Shown piece after piece: positions 21,864 through 34,100 of a stretch of DNA of 64,000 nt (position 1 is the stretch's first letter; each line of letters opens with the position of its first letter). Source of the stretch: Serendipita indica DSM 11827 (Eukaryota > Basidiomycota > Agaricomycetes > Sebacinales > Serendipitaceae); assembly GCA_910890315.1 (NCBI GenBank), contig CAJVGD010000042.1, forward strand, positions 1,922,001 to 1,986,000. The letters are read 5' to 3'. A program made the position numbers and the translations under genes. The notes below the pieces were generated by a model. The model worked only from the letters and a program-made list of their open reading frames with translations. It had not been told where the DNA came from and searched no databases.

Positions 21864-24800
21864 ATGGTTAGTGATGTCTGCCAACGCGAGATCAACGCGC
21901 CGATATATGATAAACGTAGGCTCCTACCAAGAAAGCTGGCAAGAAGACTGCCACGCCGCAAGAAAAGAAGCGAGGAGGTGCGACCAAAGTGGCAAAGGTA
22001 AGCGTTGCAGCGCTGAGCGCATTCAAGATGGACAACGCTGACGCATACTAGGCAGATTGGAAGGAGGATTCAAGAAGAAACAAGTTGGCGTGTCTGATAT
22101 GACGTTGCTCACGACCATCAGCAACGAGGCCATCAACGACAATCTCCAGAAACGCTGGACCAATGGCGAGATCTACACGTATATTGGCGCGGTGTTGATC
22201 TCCGTGAATCCATTCCGAGGTTTGTACACCCAGATAGCTGTTCACAGACGCGATGGCTGACAGAACCCAGACCTCGGCATTTACACAGATGAGATTGTCA
22301 ACCGGTACAAGGGCAAGAATCGCCTGGAGATGCCTCCACACGTCTTTGCGATTGCAGAAGGCGCCTACTACAACATGCAGGCCTATAAGGAGAATCAGTG
22401 CGTGATCATTTCCGGCGAGTCTGGCGCTGGAAAGACAGAAGCCGCGAAACGGATCATGCAATATATTGCTGCAGTATCCGGAGGCCAGGATAGTTCTATC
22501 CAGGAAATCAAGGACATGGTGCTGGCGACCAATCCTCTCCTCGAAAGCTTTGGATGCGCAAAGACATTGAGGAACAACAACTCTAGTCGACACGGAAAAT
22601 ATCTAGAGCTCATGTTCAACGATCGAGGAGAACCCGTCGGCGCCCAAATCACCAACTATCTCCTCGAGAAGGGCGCGTCGTCGGTCAGGTGGACAATGAA
22701 CGCGACTTTCACATCTTCTACCAGTTCACAAAGGCTGCCAGTGATGAGCAACGTGACATGTTTGGCTTGCAAGGACCCGAATCCTACGCCTATACCAGCC
22801 GCAGCAATTGCCTTTCTGTACCCGGTATCGACGATACCGTTGATTTCAAAGAAACTCTCAAAGCAATGCAAGTCATTGGACTCTCAAACGCCGAACAGCA
22901 GGAAATATTCAGGATGCTGGCGATCATCCTATGGCTCGGGAATGTCCAGTACGACGAGATGGACGATGGAAACGCCAAGATTTCGGATACAGGTGTGACA
23001 GATTTTATTGCATATCTAATGGAGACGGACGCCGCAGCCGTGGAGAAGTGTATGACTACAAGAGTGATGGAGACTACTCGAGGGGGACGTCGAGGTCAGT
23101 ATCCTTGGACAGCTACTTGAATCGCTTCTGAGTTTCCCTAGGATCCGTGTACGATGTACCTCTTAACCCTGCACAAGCTTCGTCAGGTCGTGACGCCCTT
23201 GCAAAGGCCATCTACAACAATCTTTTGAGTGGATAGTGTCTCGTGTCAATGTTTCAATGAAGCCTAGGACTGCCCACACTCAGGTTATTGGCGTCTTGGA
23301 CATCTACGGCTTCGAGATCTTCCAGGTATATTCATCAACCTCGCTTTCGGTGGCTAACCCCGCATAGGACAATAGTTTCGAGCAACTTTGCATCAACTAC
23401 GTCAACGAGAAGCTTCAACAAATCTTTATAGAGCTCACCCTCAAGGCGGAACAGGAGGAATATGTTCGAGAGCAAATCAAATGGACCCCAATCAAATATT
23501 TCAACAACAAGATTGTATGCGACCTGATCGAGGAACGAAAGCCTCCAGGAATCTTCGCCGCTCTCAACGACGCTACAGCCATCGCCCACGCCGATCCTAC
23601 AGCAGCAGACGATTCGTTCATCCAGCGTTCAGCCGCTCTATCCTCGAATCCACACTTCGAGTCACGAGGTGCTCAATTCCTCGTGAAACATTATGCAGGT
23701 GACGTAATGTACAACGTCTCTGGAATGACGGACAAGAACAAGGACGCCTTGATCAAGGACCTCTTGGATCTCGTCGCTGGTAGTAGCAATAAGTTCCTCA
23801 ACGAGCTCTTCCCTGATAGACCGGATCCAAACAGTAAGAAGAGACCACCAACCGCAGGTGACAAGATCAAGGTACGAAAAGCATTTCCTCCGGGCACGAA
23901 TGGACTTGACCTCGTTTACTAGACATCAGCTGGCGCACTAGTTGATAATCTCATGCGTGCACAACCCTCGTACATTCGTACAATCAAGTCCAACGAAAAT
24001 CGAAGCCCAACCGAATACGATTCCAAGGCCATTCTACACCAAATCAAGTATCTTGGGTTGCAAGAGAACATTCGCGTCAGACGAGCCGGATTTGCGTACC
24101 GTAATACATTTGAGAAGATGATAGAGCGCTTCTACCTCCTCTCTCCTGCTACATCCTACGCTGGTGACTATATTTGGCAAGGGGATGCTAGGTCAGGATG
24201 TGAGCGTATCCTGAAGGACACTGGCATCGCGAAGGAAGAATGGCAAATGGGCGTCACCAAGGCATTCATAAAAACCCAGAAACAGTGCGTATAGAGCTCT
24301 CATACATTACCCAGCTCACTCGTTAAAGCTATTCGCGCTCGAGACTATGCGAGACCGATATTGGCACAACATGGCATCTCGCATCCAGCGCGCTTGGAGA
24401 AATTATTGGCGGTATAAAAACGAGTGCGCGACGCGCATCCAACGGTTCTGGAAGAATAATAAGGAGGGTCTGGCGTACGCTGAAGTTCGTGATTACGGAC
24501 ACACCATCCTCGGCGGACGCAAAGAGCGCAGGCGCTATAGCTTGCTAAGTTATCGTCGCTTCATGGGTGACTATCTTGACGTCGGAAAGGCGAAGAGCCC
24601 GCTTGGGGAGACAATTCGCAACGCATGTGGTCTCTCCAATGAGACTGTACTTTTCAGCGCGCGATCACAGCTGCTAGTATCCAAACTTGGAAGATCTAGC
24701 AAGCCAAGTCCTCGCTATCTTGTCCTGGTATGTGGCCGCACTCTCTGGACTGTTCAATATTCAGCATTCTTTAGACGGATAAGGCTGTCTATATTGCCGT

Positions 24801-26178
24801 CACGAACAACAAAGATGGACGAATACTCACAACATTAGACCGGAAGATCAATTTAGTCGCCATTCGAGCGATAGCCATGACGAATTTGCGTGATGATTGG
24901 ATGGTAAATTAGCTCTCTTTCATCATCTAATCAACCACTGATCACCTGGATAGGCCATCCGGGGTCCGATTTGTGAAGAGGGCGATCCAGTGATATCATG
25001 CGTATTCAAGACAGAGTTCTGCACCCACTTAATGCAAGCGACACGTGGTCAAACTACGATCGATATTGGCCCTACGTACGCCTCCATTTATTTGAGGGAC
25101 AGCCGCTGATTTTGCATATCAGGATCGAGTACAATAAGAAGAAGGACAAGGTTGCTATCATCAAGGCTGTCAAGGATGAGACCGTGCAAAAAGATGACGT
25201 ATACAAAAGTCATGCCATTCACGTAGGAAGCGGTGAACCACCCAACAGCGTTTCTCGTCCTCCAGCAAAGAGAAAGGCTGGCGTCGTCCGTCCAATCACC
25301 AAAGGCAAACTCTTGCGGAAAGGAGGACCATCGACAGATGTACGTCACTTCTATTCTCCCGAATGCCAAAGCTTATCATAGGTGACAGAACAAACCAAAG
25401 CCAGTCGCCAAGCCCAAACCCGCAGCACAAGCCCTACCCGGGCAAGCAAATACAGCGCCGACACAAAAGTATACACCAGTTGCAACGTCAACATCCTCTT
25501 CAGCCGCTCCTCCACCGCCACCTCCGCCTGCACGAGCCCCCGTGGCCCCACCGTCCGCAAAGCCTATGTACAAGGCAAAGTATCCATTCCAAGGTCAAGA
25601 TGGAGAGCTTTCCTTAGAGAAGGACGAGATTGTTGAGCTCGTCAAGAAAGACGACAATGGTGCGTTGCTCTTCGACCATCGATGACCACTGCTCAGTTTT
25701 CTACAGGCTGGTGGCTGATGAAGCGGGGCAACGAAGAAGGTTGGGCGCCGTACAACTATCTCGAACTGGTGCCTCCTGCAGCTGCCCCAGCACCTCCGCC
25801 TCCGCCTGCTCGTCGACCTGTCCCTACACCGACTGCACCGAAACCTGCACCAACAGCATCTTCAAATGGAACACCGAAGAAGGCAGTCGCACCTGTTGCA
25901 TCCTCGAGTTCCAACGTGAACAAACCACAGCCCAAACCACCGGTAACTGCGCCGAAACCGAGCGCTTCTACATCTTCAAAGATAGGAGGCAAGCCACCTA
26001 TTCCGTCTGCACCCCGACCGCCTGTCGGAGCATCGAAGCCGGCAACTGGAAGCGTCAGGCCTCAGGCAGCCCCACCCGGTCAGATGGGTCTTGCTGAAAT
26101 GGTGGGTACCCTCATATTCTGTGAGCGTGCAATGTTAATGCTTTGTAGTTGGCGAAACGCGCACAGCAGATGAACTAG
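21864..26178 (+). CDS. MYO1: Class I myosin heavy chain
   Basis: Seen: motor domain with the P-loop [13 protein letters not shown], switch [11 protein letters not shown], switch [11 protein letters not shown] and the TEDS region [14 protein letters not shown] (Ser at the regulated site). Next comes a neck with IQ-like sequence ([15 protein letters not shown] and a second, [10 protein letters not shown]), then a TH1 tail with basic residues, a Pro/Ala-rich stretch, an SH3 domain ([20 protein letters not shown] to [12 protein letters not shown]) and a Pro-rich end, stop 26176-26178. Known: this motor drives actin patch movement and endocytosis together with WASP/Arp2/3. Neighbour Ede1 acts in the same process. 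Odd: in three places (near 22062, 22672 and 23230) the frame of the conserved protein needs one more base than is present, each time in a run of G or T. This looks like sequence error more than decay, since the rest is intact. The first exon may be only the ATG. Confidence 0.9.
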
Positions 26179-26309
26179 AGCGCTACGATTTCGGCGTTCG
26201 AGAAAGAAATTTGGCTCTCTTTAGATGTCATGTCTCCTCTTTTGAGCCCGGTACCATAATATATTGACTCGTTTCATGTGGAAAAGGTGACTCTGCTATT
26301 GTGCCCGAC

Positions 26310-27154
26310 ATGACTTGGACCCGGATAATAAAAACTGCATCTCAAGCAGCGCGCCTATTTTCACTGCATCCGACTCTCCGCCAGTCCATGGCATCCTCTA
26401 GCTTTGCCAGTACCAGTAATGCCCGACGAAGCCATCGAAGGAGAGACAATCCGCCCGAGAATGTCGTCTGGCCCACGGAGTCGTCACTACTCATCGTAGA
26501 TCTCGAGGCTACTTGTTGGGAGACCAATCCACCACCAAATCAGTTCCATGAGATCATTGAAATCGGTTGGGCGCTTGTCGACCTAGAGAGCGTCCCACCG
26601 CGCCATGTTCGTAGCGGGACGGTGCTCGTCAAGCCCGTTCGCTCCGAGGTGTCACCATTCTGTACGAAATTGACGACAATAACGGCCGAACTGTTGGATT
26701 CAGAGGGTGTTTCGCTTAAGGAGGCATTCGAGACGCTCGTGAGCGACGTCGGTTCAAAAGAGTACTCGTGGTCAAGGTGAGCATATAATTATAATCATAT
26801 ATACCGAGTTTCAGTTAATATATGGACCAGCTGGGGTGCTTATGACCGAAATATGATCAAACGCCAATGCAAAGTATTTGGATTGGAATCGCCATTCTCT
26901 CCTATTCATTACAATATCAAGGATCTTTTCAAGGAGCTGTATCCAAACTTGAACGGAGGGTATGGCATGACAAACGCATTTGCGGCTGTCTGCGATGGTC
27001 CCATCGAGGGGACTCATCACAGAGGTGGTGATGATGCTAAAAACATTGGGCAAGTATCTTTCTCTTTGTCGGGATGAGTTCCTGATAAATCCGTAGGACA
27101 ATACTCGGTAAACTTATTGTCAAAAAGAGAGCACTCGAGGCGTCGAATCCGTAG
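26310..27154 (+). CDS. DEDDh 3'-5' exonuclease, ERI1-like
   Basis: Seen: ATG at 26310, an N-terminus rich in Arg/Ser that could be a mitochondrial presequence (alternative start MASSSF at 26388), then the exonuclease I motif LLIVDLEATCWE and HEIIEIGWALVD. After an intron (about 26778-26840, acceptor before TGGGGTGCTTATGACC) comes SSWGAYDRNMIKRQ, and finally the third motif HHRGGDDAKNIG (His and Asp). The stop is at 27152-27154. Known of the family: ERI1-type enzymes trim 3' ends of histone mRNA, 5.8S rRNA or small RNAs. No SAP domain is seen, so the exact subgroup is open. The gene is convergent with the BNR gene, with 52 bases between the two stops. Confidence 0.8.
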
Positions 27155-27206
27155 CTTAATAGCTTTGCAAATCTGATCACTACTCAATACATTACAGTTA
27201 GGGAAA

Positions 27207-28737
27207 CTATGCATTGAGCAGAAACTCAACGACCCTTAGCTCGGACGGCGTCGAGCCGCTGGACGATTTCTGATACATGACGCTGAGAACGTCTTGACCA
27301 GCCTGCATCCTTATTCTGTCCACGACAACCTCTCCGAATCCACTCAGCCCTGTTGTCGTCCCATCATAAACCAAGTTCCAATCTTTCCAACCCCCCTGCC
27401 TTGGTTGCGACAGCTACTCTTACGAAGGGTAGCACAGCCCATGCATTATCCCTACTGTCCATGACCAGTTGTGTGCACCCGACAGAATTGAGGGCATACG
27501 GAAGCTCAGACTTTGTCCAGAGCCCTGTCGAGTTTTTATAAACGTGGAATACACGACCATTTTCTGACGATCAGTGACATAGTTGGATACGCATTGCCCA
27601 AAACGACCAGGGACATAGCTGATCATGACATGAGGCAAGCCAGTAGTGTCGACGTCCTGGCTTTCTTGATTCATGAGCCCGTGGTTCGGGTCGAGCGGAT
27701 ACACAATGATCCCTGTAGAGGCAATGCCAACAAGAGAGGAGGTTCCAGTCGTGCCAACAGTTGTACTGACTGAATTCTTCCACGTTCACCCACTATCGTC
27801 GGAATAGACGTAGATCGTATCGTGATTGGTCAAACCACCACTGCTACACAAGAATCCCGTGTTTTGTTCACGCCACGTTCCAGAAGAGTGGAGGCGACCG
27901 CTCTTATAGGTAAAACCGTGAATGTAAAGGTTGCGTGCCGTGCTGGCCACATCGTTTGTCGACGTGTATGTTCCAGTTGGGGAAGACCACTGCCCGAGGA
28001 TTGACCAAGTAGATTCGTTGTATTCGGCGATGCTAGCCTGGCCATTGCCAGAAATGCCGACTCGATACGACAGCTGCAGCCTTCCATTTGCAGCCAGGAC
28101 AAATTGAGGATATGTAATCGAGCTAAAATTTTAGTGCATTGCATTGATAGAATAAGAGCGTACCTTCCCAGATTTACTCCGTTGAGCGTTGTCTGTAGGG
28201 ACCCAAACTGACTCGCCGTCCAGCTCATGCTGCCCGGATTCGTTGCCAAGTTTGCAACAGACATAATATAGCACATCTTCGTGGAGTGACAATCCATTGC
28301 GATGTGAACCCTGCAATTTTTAACGGCTTCCTTTTCCGCCTGAGAGCACACGCACCGACCATCTTGGGGAGAACACCAACAACCACAACATCGTGCGAGT
28401 CATTTGTGGACAATTGATGTGGTAATTGTATTGTGGACCAGCTATTTGCACCCAACTGGCGACGTCCAATCATAGCATAACGGCTCGAGGTGTACCATGT
28501 GGCGTATTGATATCCATTGTGTGTGATTATACCGGATATCTCAAATGAGTTCAGATTGACAAGGCCTGCGTAGCGTCAAGTGTGAATCGTTATGCGGCAA
28601 TAACACATACCATCATAGGAAACGAAGTATATCCAGCTCGAATCAAGAAGAGTATTGGACTGTACCGTCACACTGGCTGCGTAAGCGACAAGAGAACACG
28701 AGAGCACTTCCATTATCCATCTCGGGCTGAGTCGCAT
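27207..28737 (-). CDS. Secreted BNR-repeat (BNR_4-type) protein
   Basis: Seen: start MRLSPRWIMEVLSCSLVAYA, a hydrophobic N-terminus fitting a signal peptide, then about five exons. The body is beta-rich with motifs such as THNGYQYATWYTSSRYAMIG, SHDVVVVGVLP, VHIAMDCHSTKMCYI and an SDDSGWTWKNSV-like Asp-box. The protein ends SELRVVEFLLNA, stop 27207-27209. Inference: it fits the BNR repeat-containing family PF15892, a predicted beta-propeller; known relatives are often next to polysaccharide-degrading enzymes, though enzyme activity is unproven for most. No catalytic residues can be named from the sequence alone. Likely acts outside the cell. The 5' end faces the MFS gene at 29170. Confidence 0.7.
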
Positions 28738-29169
28738 AGTGGTCGCTGAGGGGAAGGGGTTGAATTTCCGTTGCATGAAAGAGCATGCTCTTTTATCATC
28801 TCCTTGATGGCATCTGGAGAAGCCGAATTCTCGTTGTTCTCGACCAGTAGGAAAAGTCTGCGGCGCATGGATCCGGGGATGCTCCTCGGGTCGATTCTGC
28901 CCACCACCAGAGATACTTTTGAGTGGTGTTGTCGGCAGCAAAGGAGGAAATCCCTGTCGGCGATCCTCCGTGTTTCTTCGGAGGACTCTTGGGAGAGGCC
29001 TATGATGCGTAGTTTTTATTCTGAATTATTTCTCTATTGCATTTAGCTGCGCCTTGTGCTGTGTTGAAGAGCTGCGGTGAGTTGGTAGAGAACAACTTGG
29101 AGACCACCAAGTCGCCGGTCCAGTCACTGACAGCTTTGTCAACGCAGCACGAGCAACTTGTACGGAAAT
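28738..29169. promoter_or_regulatory. Shared divergent promoter region (BNR protein and MFS transporter)
   Basis: Some 430 bases between two head-to-head starts. It contains a perfect 7-base inverted repeat with an 8-base loop (TCCTCCG at 28964-28970 and CGGAGGA at 28979-28985). No open frame with support. Since one gene encodes a secreted sugar-type protein and the other a sugar-type transporter, shared control is plausible but not shown. Confidence 0.45.
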
Positions 29170-30854
29170 ATGGCCTCTTTCAGCTCGTATACAATATTCG
29201 GAGTCCTTCCTTGGCTCTGCCTTGCGCCCTTTCAATACGGCTTTGCCATTTCGCAATTAAACCAGGTTCAGACAGCTTTAACATGCAAATCTGATGCCGT
29301 CGGGAGTTATGGCTTCCCTCTCTGCGTCCCAATGGACGACACTCAGTTTGGTGTGGTAAGTTGCTTCTTGGTCTTCGCACGCAGTTTGTCCTGCTAGGCC
29401 TACTGCTTAATTGTCAACTTGAGACTGAAGCCCTTTTTCAGATTACGAGCATATTTACCGTCGGGGGATTCATAGCGAGCTTATTCGCGAACCGAGTTAC
29501 CGACCCGTACGGTCGTCGACCCGCGGTTCAGCTAAATGCTATCCTTGTGATGTTAGGATCACTCATAGCGGCCACTGCCTCCTCTGTCCTTATGCTGTCG
29601 ATTGGCCGGTCAGTCCTGTCGCCCTCTGGAAACAAACTGCATACTCATAATCCAATAGTTTTTTCATAGGTCTCGCGGCAGGACTTGGCTTATGTGTCAT
29701 CCCGGCGTTCCTCTCTGAAATCTCCCCTCCCAAGATCCGGGACGCCGTGGGCGTATTCAACCAACTCTCCGTTGTCTTTGGCATTCTCACCACCCAAATT
29801 CTCGGATTTTATTTTGCACACCCGGGCTCTTGGCGGACTGTTTTCGTCGTGTCCTTTGGGCTTGCAGTACTGCAGTTTCTCCTCGGCTTACGCTCCATTG
29901 AATCCCCTGCATGGCTCTCTGCAAACAGTCGAAAACCCGAGGCCCGTGCGGTGACTGCGAGATTGTGGAAGGCGGACGGGCTTCTTGCCGAAGGTAGGCC
30001 GTACGACGAGGACGACGTCGAAGAGGCATTGCTTCGCCAGACCGAGCCAGTTCCGACACAAGAACATCCAGCTGCAACCATCCTGCAGTGCTTCAAGATT
30101 CCAGAACTTCGAGTGCCACTGCTCATTGTTTCATTGGGCATGCTTGCACAGCAGTTGTCTGGTAAGCGATATCAAACATAGGGTGACGTACCTGACAGTC
30201 TCGAGGTATAAACGCTGTCATGTACTACAGTACTGGCATTCTGTCTCGCGCGCTACCTGACGCTGCTTCGTACGTCTCGCTTGGCGTAGCGGTTATTAAC
30301 GTCATCATGACCTTCCCTCCTATTTTCTTGATCGAGGTGCGTCTATTACCGATGATAAACATATCATCCTTCATAAAGTGGACAGCGATACGGCCAAAGA
30401 CGATTGCTGCTCTGGTCTGTGATCGGTAGCATCTTCTCCGTCTTCATACTGGGTATTTCTCTCAATTATAATCTCAATACGGCGTCCGCGGTCGGCACTC
30501 TCGTGTTTGTGAGGTGTGTCCGTTTCTTCGTTGACCAGATAACTTGCTGAAATGTTTCCAGCTGCTTCGCGTTTGGCATGGGCCCAATTCCATTCATCAT
30601 TATTCCAGACGTCTCACCACTCTATGTAAGCCAGCAACGATTATTTAGGTCGTCCTGACGCCTTGCAGGCGGTATCCGCACTTTCATCCATCTCACTATC
30701 GATAAACTGGAGCACAAACTTTGTCATCAGCCTTGCCTTCCTCCCATTACGAAATTGGCTCGCGGGCCCAGATGGTGAATGGGCAGGAAACGTCTTTTTC
30801 GTATTCGCATTTCTCCTCACGGCGTCATCCATCGCATTCTTCAGATACTTTTAA
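29170..30854 (+). CDS. MFS sugar-type transporter
   Basis: Seen: start MASSFSSY-like (ATG 29170) and a first helix FGVLPWLCLAPFQYGFAIS. The sugar-porter loop is NRVTDPYGRRPAVQL, and after the intron near 29610-29668 comes GLAAGLGLCVIPAFLSEISP with a PPKIRDAVGVFNQL family motif. Helix 7 holds GINAVMYYSTGIL. A second RYGQRRLLLWS loop follows the intron near 30334-30387. The last helices end FFRYF, stop 30852-30854. Known: this pattern is that of the yeast Ybr241c/Vps73 branch of hexose-type transporters, which sit on the vacuole. Substrate unknown. The long central loop after helix 6 is acidic. Introns checked keep frame. Confidence 0.85.
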
Positions 30855-31134
30855 CTAGCTGGAAACAAGGCTACTTCATTGAAAACCGGCTTCCTTTCAC
30901 TAGACAATTTTCCGAATTGTAGGAATCGGACTGACGGTAGTCATGTCAAAATGATGTCGAATTCAACGAAACTATTACAGAGCACAGCATAGCGATAAAG
31001 AATGTCGAGCAGCAAAAGGCCACAGCGGGCCGAAGCCAGAGAGGAAAACAGAGGGTTAAAGGAGCGTATGAGAGAAGATATCCTTCCGATATAGCGTAGC
31101 GAGGTCCATAATAAGAGAGATGCGATTCTTGTTT

Positions 31135-34100
31135 TCAAGGCGTCGAGAGGAGCTTGTTTAAGGCTCGTTGGAAGCTGTATCCAGTCGCTTCGAGGGCTTC
31201 GATAGCTTGTTCCCGGTTGAAGCCATACTCCATCAATTGTTTCAATGCAGGAACGTCGCCGTCTTCAGCAACAGTTCCCAGCTCCCCCGTCTCCAGACGC
31301 TCCATCGAGTAGCCCGTGGGGATACTTGGGACAGGCGGTGGCATGACCCCGCCATGTTCTTCACGCCCCTGATGTTCCTTGGCATGTTTATCCTTCTTCT
31401 CCTTATCCTTCTTCTCCTTGGAGCTCTTGGATCTTCCAAAGGGGAAATGAATGCTCAGTCGTGAGCTACGAGACGGGCCAGCAGAGTCGGGTGTAAGCGT
31501 GCTACCGGGGCGGGCCGAAGCCGATTCCTTTGCAGGACGAGGTCGAGCGGCGGGGATCTTTGGAGAGGATGTTCGTGGAGGAGGAGACGTCGCACGTGCA
31601 GACGATGACGACCCTCGCACGGCGGTAGGTGATTCGCTTCGAATCGATGATCCATTCTGGCCGACACCATTGCTCGTCTGAGCAGTGTTGTGGGTATGTG
31701 TTGTCGTGGTCGGCGATTCAGGGGCCACAGCCGGGGCTGAGGCTGCAATCGGCATTGTGGGTGCTGGCTGGGGAAACGATGGAGCCGCAGTGGGCTCAGT
31801 TGTTTCGACGTCAAAGGCGTCATCAAAGGAGAGCGGTGTGGCGGCTACGGCTGGGGCTGGGGCGGTATTTCCTCCCACGGGAGCAGCAGCAGGGGAGAGA
31901 CCAAAGGCCTCGTCAAAGGCCGCAGAGGGTGGTACGGAGGTATTGGGCATTGGCATGGTAATCTCGTTCGATTTGTTTCGAGCATGCGTAAACGACGAGT
32001 CACCAAAGTCAAATGTGTCGTCAAAATTGTCAAACTTGAAAGATTGTTCAGCAGTCGCCGCTGCTGTTGGCTGTTGAGGCTGAGTAGGAAGAACGCCCAT
32101 CGCTTCATCAAAAGCGCTCGCCGCCGAAATCCCTGGAAGGAATGTGAGTTTTACGGATAGCATGCAACAAGGGTACATACCAGTGGCGTGTCCATTGACT
32201 GTCGGTTGAATAGGTTCAGTGGAGACCGACGGCGAGCTCAGGACCTTGTCGGAGCCAATAGTGCTAAAGTGAGAGCTCGGTCCTGTGGTTGGTGCCGAGG
32301 CGTCTACGGCCGGAAAGCCAAAGGCATCCGCAAAGGACGTATCGGTTCTTGGTGCTGCTGCTAGTTGAGATGTAGATGCAGCGGCCGCAGCCTTGATATC
32401 CTCTTTGACCTGTCCAAGCGGCTTCTCGTCTTCATCGGACGAGCTATCATCGGCGTCCTTTTCCATTTCCATAGGCGGCAGTTCGTCCGCTGTGCCCTTT
32501 CTGGCGGCTGGCACATCAGACAATGCCGGGAACCTGCTGGTGGAGGAATCTTCCTTCTCCACAAAGAGTGATTCCATGGGCTGGTAGCGAGTTGTTTCCG
32601 CGGCAGACGTCCCTGGAGGAGTGAAGAATGTTTCCGAGGGAGATGCCGCTGTTTCTGGAACCGTCGACGTCGGGGAAGCGACATTATCTTCAAACAGGGC
32701 GTCAAAGCCTAGAGACGTCTGCTTAGCCGTCTCGGTAACCGGAGGTTTTGTCGGAGTCGCGTCCGCAGCATGACTATCCATCTCGTTGAATCCAAACGGA
32801 TCGTCCTCGTCGACCGACTTTGCCTCGGCTACTAGAGCCTGCGGTGCGAACGGAGACGCTGTCCTCTGAGGAATCGATGTGTCAGAGGCAACGCTGCCCT
32901 TCCTGAGACGATCGAATGGGTTGTTACTCTTTGACGAAAGCGCTGGGCTAGCGACACCGGATACATCTGCGAATGGAAGCGCGGGACTTGCAGCAGGAAT
33001 GGGTGGCGAGATCGCCCTACTGCTAGGCTCTACAGGTGCCGGGCTGGTTGAGACGCCCGCTGGAGCGCCATTTGCCAATGTCGCAGGTTTAGTTTCGGGT
33101 GACTTTAGATATGCAAGCTCCGACTCCGCTTGAGCAACTTCTTCCTCTGCTTTGGTGGCCTCCTCCCTAGCTTCGGCCAACTCGTTTGAGGCTGCCTCCT
33201 TCTCAGCTTCGGCAGTCTGGAGCTGTTTCTTGGCAATCGCAAGTAGTCCCTTCTGCATCCTCGCGTCCTTTTTCGCCTGTTCAATCTCCTTTTTGATCGC
33301 TGCCGTCTCCTCGATGACCTCCGCCAGACGACGCTTGAGTTCGCGAACGTCGTCCTTCTCACGGAGAAGATTCCCACCAATTTCGGCCTTTTCAAGCTTG
33401 ACTGCGCTGAGGTCGCTCTCCGCAGTGATGAGTTGCTCGCGGGTAGTTTGAATCTCTTTCGCCTGCGTTTGATATCGTTCTCGTAGACCGGCCAGCAATT
33501 TGGTCTCGGTATCAAAGCCGACTTTTGCGGAGGCGAGCTGAGTTTGCAATTGGGAGAGCGTCGCAGCCGACGTTGCAAGGTCGGATTCCAGCTTGGCCCT
33601 TTCATCCTCTGCACTTGCTTGTGCGGCAGCAGTCGACGCGAGTTGGTTTCGTACATTGGCAATCTCCACGCTGTTCTGTGCGAGCTGCTTTTGTTGACGC
33701 TCTTCTGCTTCTTCGTCATCAAGGAGATCCCGTCTGACTGAAGGTCGGATAGTGGAGGAAGGAGCGGGAACTAGTTTGGTAAGTCGAGTGAATAGGGTGC
33801 CAACGGAGAAACATACCAGGAGGAGTCTGAACATTGGGATTGAGCGCACTCGCCGAGATCTGCGAAATGACCGGGACAGGAGGTGGAGATGCTACCTTTT
33901 GCGGCGGAGTTTGCACAGGAGCTTGTACTGCGACATCGTCGTCTAGTGAGAGCAAGTCACGATGGGTCTCTGACAGGACAGGCATCGATGAAGCGGCTTG
34001 GAATTGAGACGCGCTAAGTCTCATGGACGGAGGAATCAATGTCGGTGGTAAAAATTCTGGGAGCTCTTTGCCTTCGAGCACCTTGTTAATGAGATGCATT

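Noticed and set aside
26770-26845. Frameshift in the DEDDh exonuclease between YSWS and WGAYD
   Set aside because: Using the acceptor after GGACCAG restores frame (SSWGAYDRN). No base is missing.
33105-33722. Second long minus-strand frame in the coiled-coil part of the Ede1-like gene
   Set aside because: It is a shifted frame of the real coiled coil; the translation is Arg/Lys/Ser-rich shadow sequence.
33760-33849. Start of the last large Ede1-like exon read as an independent start ([10 protein letters not shown])
   Set aside because: The stretch is the 3' part of an intron plus shifted reading. The exon joins the upstream EH-domain exons through GTATGT..CTAG.
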